From the NCBI GenBank assembly GCA_021776115.1, contig JAJFGN010000024.1, positions 1 to 64,000 of the forward strand: 64,000 nucleotides of DNA. Direction: 5' to 3'. Source of the DNA: Kiloniellaceae bacterium (GTDB lineage Bacteria > Pseudomonadota > Alphaproteobacteria > Kiloniellales > J153). The position numbers and the translations under genes were made by a program. The number at the start of each line of letters is the position of its first letter. Within the stretch, counting starts at the first letter, position 1. Below, one piece after another: positions 11,004-19,222 of the stretch. Below the pieces are notes generated by a model. It saw nothing but the letters and a program-made list of their open reading frames with translations. It was not told where the DNA came from and made no database searches.

Positions 11004-12533
11004 ATGATGGATCAAGCTGCCAGCACGGTCACGACGGCCTCGACGCCTAGTCCGGAAAACGCCGTGGCGCCGGGCGCGGCTGCCCAGGGAGTCGCACGGG
11101 TCGAGGCCGAGGCGGTCAATAAGAAAGAAACGCGCGCGCTGTATCAGAAGCGCGTCAAAATATTTCCCAAACGGGCCCGGGGTACGTTTCGGCGCGTGAA
11201 GTGGGTGGTCATGGCGCTCACCCTCGGCGTCTACTATTTCGTCCCCTGGTTGCGCTGGGACCGGGGACCGGCGGCGCCGGACCAGGCCGTCTTGATCGAT
11301 ATCCCGGCCCGGCGCTTCTATTTCTTTTTCATCGAGATCTGGCCCCAGGAAGTCTATTACCTGACCGGCCTTCTGATACTCGCGGCCCTGGCGCTGTTCG
11401 TGGCGACATCGCTGTTCGGGCGAGTCTGGTGCGGCTACACCTGCCCGCAGACGGTGTGGACAGATCTGTTCCTGGTGGTTGAGCGTCTGATCGAAGGTGA
11501 CAGGGGCGCGCGCATACGCCTCGACAAGGCAGCCTGGAGCGGGCGCAAGATCGTGCGACGGACGCTCAAGCACGCGATATGGATCGCCATCGCGATCCTG
11601 ACCGGCGGGGCCTGGGTGTTCTATTTCGCGGACGCGCCGACCCTGTTGCTGGACCTGGTGACATTTCAAGCGCCCGCTATCGCCTATATGGCGGTCGGCG
11701 GCCTGGCGTCCACAACCTATGTGCTGGGCGGTCTCGCGCGGGAGCAGGTCTGCATCTACATGTGTCCCTGGCCGCGTATTCAGGCCGCCATGACGGACAT
11801 CGAGTCGTTGATCGTCACCTATCGGGGATACCGGGGTGAGCCGCGCCGGCCGCACCGCAAGGCCGAGTCTTGGGAGGGCCGGGGCGATTGCATCGACTGC
11901 AATGCCTGCGTCGCCGTTTGCCCCATGGGCATCGACATCCGCGACGGGTCGCAGCTCGAGTGTATCAACTGCGGCCTGTGTATCGATGCCTGCGACGAAA
12001 TTATGGATAAGGTCGGCCGGCCGCGCGGCTTGATCGCCTACGATACCTTCGCCAATGTCGAGCGCCGGTCGATGGGCCAAAGCGCGCGGTTCTCGCTGAT
12101 GCGGATACGGCCGCTTATCTATGCCGGGCTGATCGTGGTCGTCGGATCGATCATGCTCTTCGGTCTGACCACCAGGTCCGTGCTCGACCTGAATGTCCTG
12201 CGCGACCGGAACCCGCTGTTCGTCACCCTGTCGGATGGCACGATCCGCAACGGCTACACGGTCAAGATCATCAACAAGCAACACGAAACGCGGAGTTTCC
12301 AATTGGACGTAGAGGGCCTGCCGGGTTACCGCATCAACGTCGTGGGTCAAGAATCGGGGGGCGGGCTGCTGCTTACGGCGAAGGCCGACAGGCTGGCCAG
12401 TTACCGGGTCTTCGTCAGTGCGCCCCGGAAAAGCTTGGAAGACGAGTCGACGCCGATCGGCTTTGTTCTCACCGACACCTTGGACGGGGCGCAGGCTGCT
12501 TATGACGCGGTATTCCGCGGTCCCGGTTCGTGA
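11004..12533 (+). CDS. ccoG: Cytochrome c oxidase accessory protein CcoG (FixG), polyferredoxin-like
   Basis: Membrane Fe-S protein needed for cbb3 assembly, proposed to be a copper reductase. It has about five membrane helices, a membrane-embedded 'WCGYTCPQTVW' motif typical of the NapH/CcoG group, two [4Fe-4S] clusters in 'CIDCNACVAVCP' and 'CINCGLCIDACD', and a C-terminal immunoglobulin-like FixG domain. The start is uncertain: ATG at 11004 or 11007, or TTG at 10971; none has a clear ribosome binding site. With the 11004 start it is 509 residues. It follows ccoP closely and precedes ccoH. Confidence 0.93.
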   Translation: MMDQAASTVTTASTPSPENAVAPGAAAQGVARVEAEAVNKKETRALYQKRVKIFPKRARGTFRRVKWVVMALTLGVYYFVPWLRWDRGPAAPDQAVLIDIPARRFYFFFIEIWPQEVYYLTGLLILAALALFVATSLFGRVWCGYTCPQTVWTDLFLVVERLIEGDRGARIRLDKAAWSGRKIVRRTLKHAIWIAIAILTGGAWVFYFADAPTLLLDLVTFQAPAIAYMAVGGLASTTYVLGGLAREQVCIYMCPWPRIQAAMTDIESLIVTYRGYRGEPRRPHRKAESWEGRGDCIDCNACVAVCPMGIDIRDGSQLECINCGLCIDACDEIMDKVGRPRGLIAYDTFANVERRSMGQSARFSLMRIRPLIYAGLIVVVGSIMLFGLTTRSVLDLNVLRDRNPLFVTLSDGTIRNGYTVKIINKQHETRSFQLDVEGLPGYRINVVGQESGGGLLLTAKADRLASYRVFVSAPRKSLEDESTPIGFVLTDTLDGAQAAYDAVFRGPGS

Positions 12534-12552
12534 GCATGGGGACCTGAGCGTT

Positions 12553-13038
12553 ATGATCCAGCGCACGATCACCGGCCGCCATGTGCTGTATGGCTTCGTC
12601 TGCTTCTTTGGCGTGATACTCGTGGCCAACGCGATCTTTATTTATCTGGCCGTCGATACCTTTACCGGGCTCAGCACCGAGAGGCCGTATCAGCGCGGCA
12701 TCGCCTACAATGAAACGCTGGAGGCCCGTTCGGCCCAGCGCGCATTGGGTTGGCGCGCCAAGGTGTCGTTCGACGAGGCCCGCGACGGCCAGGGGGTGCT
12801 GACGGTCGCAATGAGGGATCGTGCCGGCGCGCCCTTGGAAGATCTACGTGTCGCCGGGCAGATCCGCCGCCCGACCCACGAGGGCCTGGATCAAGACCTG
12901 ACGCTCGTGCGCAGCGGGATCGGCGCCTATTCGGTCGAGCTGATCTTGCCCCGGCGCGGACAGTGGGACCTTCGTCTTACCGCCGAGTCCCGGGATGGCG
13001 CGCGTTTCGAGATGGAGCACCGTATATGGCTGAAGTAA
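12553..13038 (+). CDS. ccoH: FixH family protein (CcoH)
   Basis: Small membrane protein required for cbb3 oxidase maturation. The 161-residue product starts MIQRTITGRHVLYGF, has one N-terminal transmembrane helix (about residues 9-34), the 'VDTFTGLSTERPYQRGIAYN' family signature and a beta-rich periplasmic domain. The frame is open upstream to 12418, inside ccoG, but the 12553 ATG gives the family length. Its last 13 nt overlap the start of ccoI, which suggests translational coupling. Confidence 0.92.
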   Translation: MIQRTITGRHVLYGFVCFFGVILVANAIFIYLAVDTFTGLSTERPYQRGIAYNETLEARSAQRALGWRAKVSFDEARDGQGVLTVAMRDRAGAPLEDLRVAGQIRRPTHEGLDQDLTLVRSGIGAYSVELILPRRGQWDLRLTAESRDGARFEMEHRIWLK

Positions 13039-15302
13039 CCCAGGCCGATGCGCGGCCGAGCGCGCCGCCGCCCAGGGAAGATTGGCCCGGGGAAGATTGG
13101 CCCGGGGACGGCTGGGCCGGCACTTCCGATCCGGCCGCCTATGTGCGGGAAGATGCCGACGGCACGGCGGAACTCGACCTCGTGGTCGAGAACCTGCATT
13201 GCCCGGGCTGCATTCCACGCATCGAGGGGGCGATTAAGGGGCTGCCCGGCGTGCTCGACGCCCGGGTTAACCTGACCACCAAACGGCTGCATCTGCATTG
13301 GCGCCCGGCCGAAGTGGGCGCGGGCACCCTGCTCGGTGCGGTTACCCGGCAAGGCTTCCATCTCGCGCCCTACGATCCCGGCGCGCTGCGCGGCGGCAAC
13401 GCGGAAGAAGCCAAGGCACTGCTACGCGCCATGGCCGTGGCCGGCTTCGCCGCCGCCAACATTATGCTGTTGTCGATCTCGGTTTGGAGCGGCCTGGTGT
13501 CCGACATGGGGCCCGCGACGCGCGGATTGTTCCACTGGATTTCGGCGCTTATCGCCCTGCCGGCGGTCGCCTATGCCGGACAGCCGTTTTTCCGCTCCGC
13601 CCTTGGCGCTTTGCGTGGGCGCCGCCTCAATATGGACGTACCGATTTCGCTGGCCGTCATCCTGGCCACGGCGATGAGCCTGGTTGAGACCGCCGGTGGC
13701 GGCGATTACGTCTACTTCGATGCCGCGGTGATGCTGCTGTTCTTTCTCTTGATCGGCCGCTACCTCGACCTTCGGGTGCGCGGCCAGGCTCGCTCGGCGG
13801 CGGAGAACTTGATGCTCCTGCATGCCCAGGGCGCCAGTGTGATGACCGCCGACGGCACCTCGCGCGCGCTGCCCATCGCGGAAATCCGAACCGGCATGCG
13901 GGTCTGGGTGGCGGCGGGCGAGAGGGTGCCGGTCGACGGCCGCGTTGAGCTCGGCCGCTCCGAAATCGATACCAGCCTGGTCACGGGCGAGAGTTTGCCG
14001 CGTTCGGTCGGCCTAGGGGCGGAGATTTTCGCTGGCACACTCAATCTGAGCGGTCCGCTGGAAATCGAGGTCACGGCGGCCGGCGAGGGCACCCTCTTGG
14101 CCGAGATCGTGCGCCTCATGGAAGCGGCCGAGCAGGGCCGAAGCCGCTACGTTCGCCTGGCCGACCGTGCCGCCCGAATCTATGCCCCAGCGGTCCATAT
14201 CCTGGCGGCGGCGAGTTTTCTGGCTTGGTTCGCCTTCGGCGGTTTGGGCTGGCAAGCCTCCCTCCTGGTTGCGGTCGCGGTGCTGATCGTGACCTGTCCC
14301 TGCGCCCTGGGCCTGGCGGTTCCGGCGGTGCAGGTCGCCGCCGTTGGGCGCTTGCTCAAGAAAGGCGTCTTGGTCAAATCGGGCGACGGCCTGGAGCGCT
14401 TGGCCCAGGTGGATACGGTCGTGTTCGATAAGACCGGCACGCTGACCCAGGGCCGGCCCGAGCTGGCAAACCGAAGCGACCTAACGGAATCCGAGCTTGG
14501 CCTCGCCGCCGCCATCGCGGCCGCCAGTCGTCATCCCCTGGCGCGCGCCCTTTGCCGGGCCGCCGGAGAGGTGGAACCGCTGAAGGCCGAGGTACGCGAG
14601 GAACCGGGCTTGGGCCTGGCCGCGATCCTGGATGGGAGAGATGTCCGTCTCGGCAGCCGAACCTGGTGCGGTGTCGAGGTGACTGAAAATGACGCGCCCG
14701 AAAGCGAGCTATGGCTTGCCGTGCCCGGCCGGGCGCCGGTTCGATTCGCCTTTCGCGATGCCCTGCGCGCGGATGCGGCGGCGCTGGTGGCCTGGCTCAA
14801 GGCCCGTGGCCTGGCGGTTGAGCTCTTGTCCGGCGACCGCGAAGCCGTGGCCCGTGAGGTCGCGCTGACGCTGGGGATCGAGCGCTGGGCGGCGGCGCGC
14901 AAGCCGGCCGATAAGATCGCCCGTTTGGAGGCGCTGGCCGCGGAGGGCCGCAAGGTGCTGATGGTTGGCGACGGCTTGAACGACGCGCCTGCCCTGGCCG
15001 CCGCATTCGTTTCCGCTTCGCCGGCCCAGGCCGCGGATATTAGTCAGACCGCCGCCGACTTCGTGATTCAGGGCGAGGGCCTGTCGCCCTTGGCCGAGGC
15101 GTTGCGGGTCGGGGTGACGTCGCGCCGCCTGGTATTGCAGAACTTCGCCCTGGCGCTCGGTTACAACGCTGTCGCCGTGCCGCTGGCGATGGCCGGTCTG
15201 GTCACGCCCCTGATCGCGGCTCTGGCGATGTCGGCTTCCTCGATCGCCGTGACGCTCAACGCGTTGCGGCTCAATCTGATAGAACGGACGGCCCAGCCAT
15301 GA
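13026..15302 (+). CDS. ccoI: Copper-translocating P1B-type ATPase CcoI (FixI)
   Basis: Cu(I) exporting ATPase that supplies copper to the cbb3 oxidase. The 758-residue protein carries an N-terminal heavy-metal domain with Cys59-Pro-Gly-Cys62, eight predicted membrane helices, the ion-path motif Cys424-Pro-Cys426, the phosphorylated Asp468 in DKTGT, the 'SRHPLARA' HP motif and GDGLND at 648-653. The frame extends upstream to 12750 but that part lies in ccoH; the ATG at 13026 is the sensible start. Residues 17-31 carry an unusual 'REDWPGEDWPGDGWAG' run encoded by a 15-nt tandem repeat. Confidence 0.95.
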   Translation: MAEVTQADARPSAPPPREDWPGEDWPGDGWAGTSDPAAYVREDADGTAELDLVVENLHCPGCIPRIEGAIKGLPGVLDARVNLTTKRLHLHWRPAEVGAGTLLGAVTRQGFHLAPYDPGALRGGNAEEAKALLRAMAVAGFAAANIMLLSISVWSGLVSDMGPATRGLFHWISALIALPAVAYAGQPFFRSALGALRGRRLNMDVPISLAVILATAMSLVETAGGGDYVYFDAAVMLLFFLLIGRYLDLRVRGQARSAAENLMLLHAQGASVMTADGTSRALPIAEIRTGMRVWVAAGERVPVDGRVELGRSEIDTSLVTGESLPRSVGLGAEIFAGTLNLSGPLEIEVTAAGEGTLLAEIVRLMEAAEQGRSRYVRLADRAARIYAPAVHILAAASFLAWFAFGGLGWQASLLVAVAVLIVTCPCALGLAVPAVQVAAVGRLLKKGVLVKSGDGLERLAQVDTVVFDKTGTLTQGRPELANRSDLTESELGLAAAIAAASRHPLARALCRAAGEVEPLKAEVREEPGLGLAAILDGRDVRLGSRTWCGVEVTENDAPESELWLAVPGRAPVRFAFRDALRADAAALVAWLKARGLAVELLSGDREAVAREVALTLGIERWAAARKPADKIARLEALAAEGRKVLMVGDGLNDAPALAAAFVSASPAQAADISQTAADFVIQGEGLSPLAEALRVGVTSRRLVLQNFALALGYNAVAVPLAMAGLVTPLIAALAMSASSIAVTLNALRLNLIERTAQP

Positions 15303-15457
15303 ACGTCCTCGGCTATCTCATCCCGATCGCGTTGTTCCTGGGGTTCGTCGGCCTTCTCGCATTCCTGTGGGCGCTCAAGTCAGGGCAATTCGAGGATCTG
15401 GACGGCGCCGCGCACCGCATCCTCTTCGACGACGACGATCTGGAAAATCCGAAGTAG
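15299..15457 (+). CDS. ccoS: cbb3-type cytochrome oxidase assembly protein CcoS
   Basis: A 52-residue membrane protein needed to insert cofactors into cbb3 oxidase. It begins MNVLGYLIPIALFLGFVGLL, a single transmembrane helix, followed by 'FLWALKSGQFEDLDGAAHRIL', the CcoS signature with the acidic ending 'DDDDLENPK'. Its ATG overlaps the ccoI TGA (ATGA), closing the operon. A palindromic repeat starts 25 nt downstream and may act as the operon's 3' end. Confidence 0.95.
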   Translation: MNVLGYLIPIALFLGFVGLLAFLWALKSGQFEDLDGAAHRILFDDDDLENPK

Positions 15458-15482
15458 GGCCGATTTCTTACTCGCTTCTTCT

Positions 15483-15554
15483 GTCATCCCGGATCGCAAG
15501 GCTCGCAAACCGAAAATCTGCGATTTCCGGGCTCACCTAACGTCCGGGATGACG
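15483..15554. repeat. Interspersed palindromic repeat, short copy C
   Basis: GTCATCCCGGATCGCAAGG at one end and CGTCCGGGATGACG at the other form the terminal inverted arms. The inner 'GCAAGGCTCGC ... CCGAAAAT ... TTCGGG' part matches the segment found only in copy B (57595-57813) and not in copy A. It overlaps the 3' end of the convergent DMT gene. Confidence 0.75.
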
Positions 15555-16454
15555 ATGGGGCTTGGCGCCGGCCCGCTTGCCGCTGCGGGCGACGGCGACT
15601 CCCAGCAGAATGATCACCAGGGCGCCGTAGGCGTTCGGCGGTGGCCGCTCGAACAGAATCAAGGCGCCGAACAGAACCCCGAACAACGGCACCAGGAAAT
15701 TGATCTGGGAAAAGAACGACGCGCCCTGGCGGTTTACGATGGCCAGCATGATCAAGGTCGCGATGGCTGTCGGCAGGACCCCCAGCAAGACAATGGCGGC
15801 AAGTGAGATCGGGCTCGGGGTGAGAGTCCAGGGCTGATCCCAGAGCAAACTGACCGGCAACAGCATCGCGGTTGAGACCAGCATGAGCGCGGCCGCCACG
15901 GCGCGGCGCGGCAGGCCGTTCAGTCCCTTGAGGACGATGGCGTTGATGCCGTAGCAGATTGCGGCGCCGGCAACCGCAAGTTGGCGCAGCGTGTCCTCGC
16001 CCAGTTGCGCCAGTTTCTCCGGTCCGATCAAGACGACCAATCCCGCGATGCCCAGGAGCACGCCCACCGCCTTGCGCGGCGTCATCTTCTCATCCTTGGT
16101 AAAGAGGTGGGCGAGGAGCAGCGTGGTCAGGGGCATGACCGCCATCAGGATCGCGGCCAGGCCGCTATCGATGCGCTCCTCGCCCCAGGCGATCAAAGTG
16201 AAAGGCAAAGCATTGCCGGACAAGGCTGCCAGCGCGATCAGGCCCCAAATACCTGCGCCGCGTGGCAAGGCCTGGCCCGCCATGCGCGCCACGACGATCA
16301 GGAGCGCCGCTGCGATGGCCAGGCGCGCCAGCGTCATGGTCGCGGCCGGCACGGTTTCGACCCCAACTTTCATCAGCATAAAACTGCCGCCCCAGATCGC
16401 AGAGAGCGCGATCAGCATCGCGTAATCGCGCGCGCCTGGGGACGTCTGGGTCAT
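15537..16454 (-). CDS. DMT superfamily permease (EamA family)
   Basis: A 305-residue inner-membrane protein with ten predicted helices in two EamA repeats; the first repeat starts at 'YAMLIALSAIWGGSFMLMK' and the second after about residue 150. Members export amino acids, metabolites or drugs; the substrate here cannot be read. The last residues (HRHPGR) and the stop codon lie inside a palindromic repeat shared with other intergenic regions, so the natural C-terminus may have been replaced by repeat insertion. It is convergent with ccoS and lies 66 nt downstream of hutI on the same strand. Confidence 0.88.
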   Translation of the reverse strand: MTQTSPGARDYAMLIALSAIWGGSFMLMKVGVETVPAATMTLARLAIAAALLIVVARMAGQALPRGAGIWGLIALAALSGNALPFTLIAWGEERIDSGLAAILMAVMPLTTLLLAHLFTKDEKMTPRKAVGVLLGIAGLVVLIGPEKLAQLGEDTLRQLAVAGAAICYGINAIVLKGLNGLPRRAVAAALMLVSTAMLLPVSLLWDQPWTLTPSPISLAAIVLLGVLPTAIATLIMLAIVNRQGASFFSQINFLVPLFGVLFGALILFERPPPNAYGALVIILLGVAVARSGKRAGAKPHRHPGR

Positions 16455-16520
16455 GGGCGACTCTCCGTTATCTCGTATGCCTGGTCAGGCCAGGCTCTGT
16501 GACTAGGGTGTTTGCGCGAA

Positions 16521-17735
16521 TTAAGCCGCGCCGCTCTTGACGACGCCGGCTAAGGGGTTGAAACCGATACGGTAGGCCAGCTCCGCCGGGCGCTCGATGT
16601 CCCAGATCGCGAAGTCGGCCACTTTCCCCACTTCCAGCGTCCCGTGGCTGTCCGCCAAACCGAGCGCCCGCGCGCCGTGCCGGGTGACGCCGAGCAGCGC
16701 TTCCTCGGGGGTCATGCGGAACAGGGTGCAGGCCATGTTGACCATCAGCAGCAAGGAGGTAACCGGGGCGCTGCCCGGATTGCTATCGGTGGCCAGCGCG
16801 ATCGGCACCTTGGCGCGCCGCAGGGCCTCGATCGGTGGCAGCTTGGTTTCGCGCAAGGCGTAAAAGGCGCCGGGCAGAAGCACCGCGACCGTGCCCGCCT
16901 GGGCCATGGCCGCGACGCCCGCCTCGCTCGTGTACTCCAGGTGATCCGCCGACAGGCCTTGAAACTTGGCCACCAGGGCGGCGCCGCCCAAGTCCGACAG
17001 CTGATCCGCGTGCAGCTTGACCGGCAAGCCCTGGGCCCGCGCCGCCTCGAAGACTTGCGCGGTTTGTTCGGCGGAAAACGCAATGGTCTCGCAAAAGGCG
17101 TCGACCGCGTCGGCCAAGCCGGAGGCCGCGACCTCCGGCATCATGGCGACGACGGCGTCGATATATTCGGCGGCGCGGTCCTTGTATTCCGGCGGCACGG
17201 CGTGCGCACCCAGGAAGGTCGTCCTCACGGTGACCGGCAGAATTTCGGCCAGGCGCCGCGCCACGCGAAGTTGCTTCAGCTCGTTGTCGAGGTCGAGGCC
17301 ATAGCCGGATTTGATCTCGAGCGTGGTGACGCCCTCGGCCAAGAGGGCGGTCAGACGGCGCTTGGCGGTCGCGGTCAGCGTGTCTTCGTCCGCCGCACGC
17401 GTGGCGCGCACGGTCGAGACAATGCCGCCCCCGGCGCGCGAGATTTCTTCGTAGGTGGCGCCTTCAAGGCGCTGCTCGAACTCCTGCGCCCGGTCGCCGC
17501 CGTAAACCAGATGAGTGTGGCAGTCGATCAGTCCCGGCGTCAGCCAGCGGCCGTCCAGGCGGTGGACCTGGCGGGCCAGGCTTTCCGGTGGGCCGGGCAG
17601 GTCGGCGCTGGCGCCAAGCCAGGCAATGCGCCCGCCGTCGGCCGCGATCGCGCCGTCCTCGATCGCACCGTAGGGCGTGGGGTCCTCCGCCGCCATGCTT
17701 GCCAGGCGGCCGCCGATCCAAAGCGCGTCCCACAT
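16521..17735 (-). CDS. hutI: Imidazolonepropionase
   Basis: Hydrolyses 4-imidazolone-5-propionate to N-formimino-L-glutamate, the third step of histidine degradation, in the cytoplasm. The 404-residue amidohydrolase begins [12 protein letters not shown] and shows the metal-binding '[15 protein letters not shown]' motif, '[17 protein letters not shown]', '[15 protein letters not shown]', '[12 protein letters not shown]' and '[12 protein letters not shown]'. The frame continues to 17771, but the 17735 ATG gives the family length. It is divergent from hutF. No hutH, hutU, hutG or hutC lies in the window, so the rest of the pathway must be elsewhere. Confidence 0.95.
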   Translation of the reverse strand: MWDALWIGGRLASMAAEDPTPYGAIEDGAIAADGGRIAWLGASADLPGPPESLARQVHRLDGRWLTPGLIDCHTHLVYGGDRAQEFEQRLEGATYEEISRAGGGIVSTVRATRAADEDTLTATAKRRLTALLAEGVTTLEIKSGYGLDLDNELKQLRVARRLAEILPVTVRTTFLGAHAVPPEYKDRAAEYIDAVVAMMPEVAASGLADAVDAFCETIAFSAEQTAQVFEAARAQGLPVKLHADQLSDLGGAALVAKFQGLSADHLEYTSEAGVAAMAQAGTVAVLLPGAFYALRETKLPPIEALRRAKVPIALATDSNPGSAPVTSLLLMVNMACTLFRMTPEEALLGVTRHGARALGLADSHGTLEVGKVADFAIWDIERPAELAYRIGFNPLAGVVKSGAA

Positions 17736-17757
17736 GATGCCGGGAATCCTGAGTGTT

Positions 17758-17773
17758 ACTGACCTATACAAGT
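17758..17773. promoter_or_regulatory. Possible HutC operator half-site between hutI and hutF
   Basis: On the minus strand this reads ACTTGTATAGGTCAGT, where ACTTGTATA matches one half of the HutC-type operator (CTTGTATATACAAG-like) and the other half is degenerate. The location between divergent hut genes is right, but only one half-site fits. Confidence 0.3.
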
Positions 17774-17830
17774 TCCGTCATAGTGCATAAGGTCGCGCGC
17801 AGAAACCCTCCAATCGTACCAGCGGTCCCG

Positions 17831-19213
17831 ATGCCGGAATCTTCCCTGTTCGCCGCGCAGGCGCTTTTGCCCGAGGGCTGGGCGCGCAATGTTCTGTTCC
17901 TCTTTGGGCCGGATGGCGGCCTGGTCACAGTGACCCCGGACTCCGAACCGGGCGATGCGCCGCGCGCGGCGGGTGCGGTCGTTCCCGGCATGGCGAACCT
18001 GCACAGCCACGCCTTTCAGCGCGCGATGGCCGGCCTGACCGAACGCGCGGGTCCTGGGGAAGATAGTTTTTGGACTTGGCGGGATCTGATGTACGGCTTC
18101 GTCCGACGCCTGACGCCGCAGCAGGTCGAAGCGATCGCGGCTCAACTTTATATCGAGATGCTGAAGGCCGGCTACACCGCCGTCGGTGAGTTCCATTATC
18201 TACATCACGATCCGCAAGGGACACCCTATGCCGATCCCGGCGAGATGTCGAAACGGGTGATCGCGGCGGCTGGTGCGACCGGTATCGGTATCACGCACCT
18301 GCCCGTGCTTTATGGCTACAGCGATTTCGGCGGCCAAGCGGCGGGCGAGGGACAACGCCGCTTCCTGCACCGGCCCGACGCCTTCCTGCGGTTGGTGGAG
18401 AGCCTGATCGCGGCCCATCGCGGCGACCCGCAGGTGCGCATCGGCATCGCGCCGCACTCCCTGCGCGCGGTGACGGCCGAGACCTTGAACGCGGCGGTCC
18501 GGGGATTGAATACCCTCGACGACTCGGCCCCGATTCACATTCACATCGCCGAGCAACAAAAAGAGGTGCACGACTGCATCGCGTGGTGTGGCGAGCGCCC
18601 GGTCGAATGGCTGCTGCGCCGCGCCTTGCCCGACGCGCGTTGGTGTCTGGTGCATGCGACGCACATAACCGAGGAAGAGGCGGTGCGCATGGCGGCGTGC
18701 GGGGCGGTCGCCGGCTTGTGCCCGACCACCGAAGCCAACCTGGGCGACGGCGTTTTTCCCGCGCCCGGATTCCTGGCCGCCGGCGGCGGGTTCGGCATCG
18801 GTTCCGACAGCCACATCTCCGTCAGCGCGGTCGAGGAACTGCGGTGGCTCGAATACGGCCAGCGCCTGACGTTGCGGCGGCGCAACGTTCTGTCCGGCGG
18901 TGCGGATGCGCCGTCTGTCGGCGCTTTCCTGTTCAAGCGCGCCTTGGCGGGCGGGGCGCAAGCTCTTGGCCGGCCGATTGGGCGTTTGGCTCCGGGGTGC
19001 CGCGCGGACCTCCTGGTGCTGGACGACACGCAAGCGTCGCTGGCGGGCAAGTCGGGCGACGTTCTTCTCGATGCCGTGGTTTTCGCCGGAAACGAAAACG
19101 CGGCGCGCGACGTCATGGTCGGCGGCCGTTGGGTCGTGCGCGAGGGGCATCACGCGGACGAGGCGGAAGTGCTACGGCGCTACCGAGAGGTATTGGCCGC
19201 GCTGCTGGATTAA
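17831..19213 (+). CDS. hutF: Formimidoylglutamate deiminase
   Basis: Deaminates N-formimino-L-glutamate to N-formyl-L-glutamate, the five-step route of histidine degradation. The 460-residue amidohydrolase has 'VVPGMANLHSHAFQRAMAGL' metal ligands near the N-terminus, 'GYTAVGEFHYLHHD', 'IAPHSLRAV', 'HIHIAEQQKEV' and 'IGSDSHISVS'. I chose the ATG at 17831; a longer reading starts at 17753 but would run through the hut intergenic region. Divergent from hutI. The next step (HutG) is not in the window. Confidence 0.94.
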   Translation: MPESSLFAAQALLPEGWARNVLFLFGPDGGLVTVTPDSEPGDAPRAAGAVVPGMANLHSHAFQRAMAGLTERAGPGEDSFWTWRDLMYGFVRRLTPQQVEAIAAQLYIEMLKAGYTAVGEFHYLHHDPQGTPYADPGEMSKRVIAAAGATGIGITHLPVLYGYSDFGGQAAGEGQRRFLHRPDAFLRLVESLIAAHRGDPQVRIGIAPHSLRAVTAETLNAAVRGLNTLDDSAPIHIHIAEQQKEVHDCIAWCGERPVEWLLRRALPDARWCLVHATHITEEEAVRMAACGAVAGLCPTTEANLGDGVFPAPGFLAAGGGFGIGSDSHISVSAVEELRWLEYGQRLTLRRRNVLSGGADAPSVGAFLFKRALAGGAQALGRPIGRLAPGCRADLLVLDDTQASLAGKSGDVLLDAVVFAGNENAARDVMVGGRWVVREGHHADEAEVLRRYREVLAALLD

Positions 19214-19222
19214 CGCGAGACG

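Noticed and set aside
11001-11015. FNR-like dyad TTGAT-N5-ATCAA at the start of ccoG
   Set aside because: The spacer is five bases rather than four, and it falls on the start codon of ccoG, so a transcription-factor site is unlikely.
10992-12629. Long minus-strand open frame (545 codons) opposite ccoG
   Set aside because: Frames opposite GC-rich genes stay open by codon bias; the plus strand encodes a complete CcoG with all cluster motifs, so this is a shadow.
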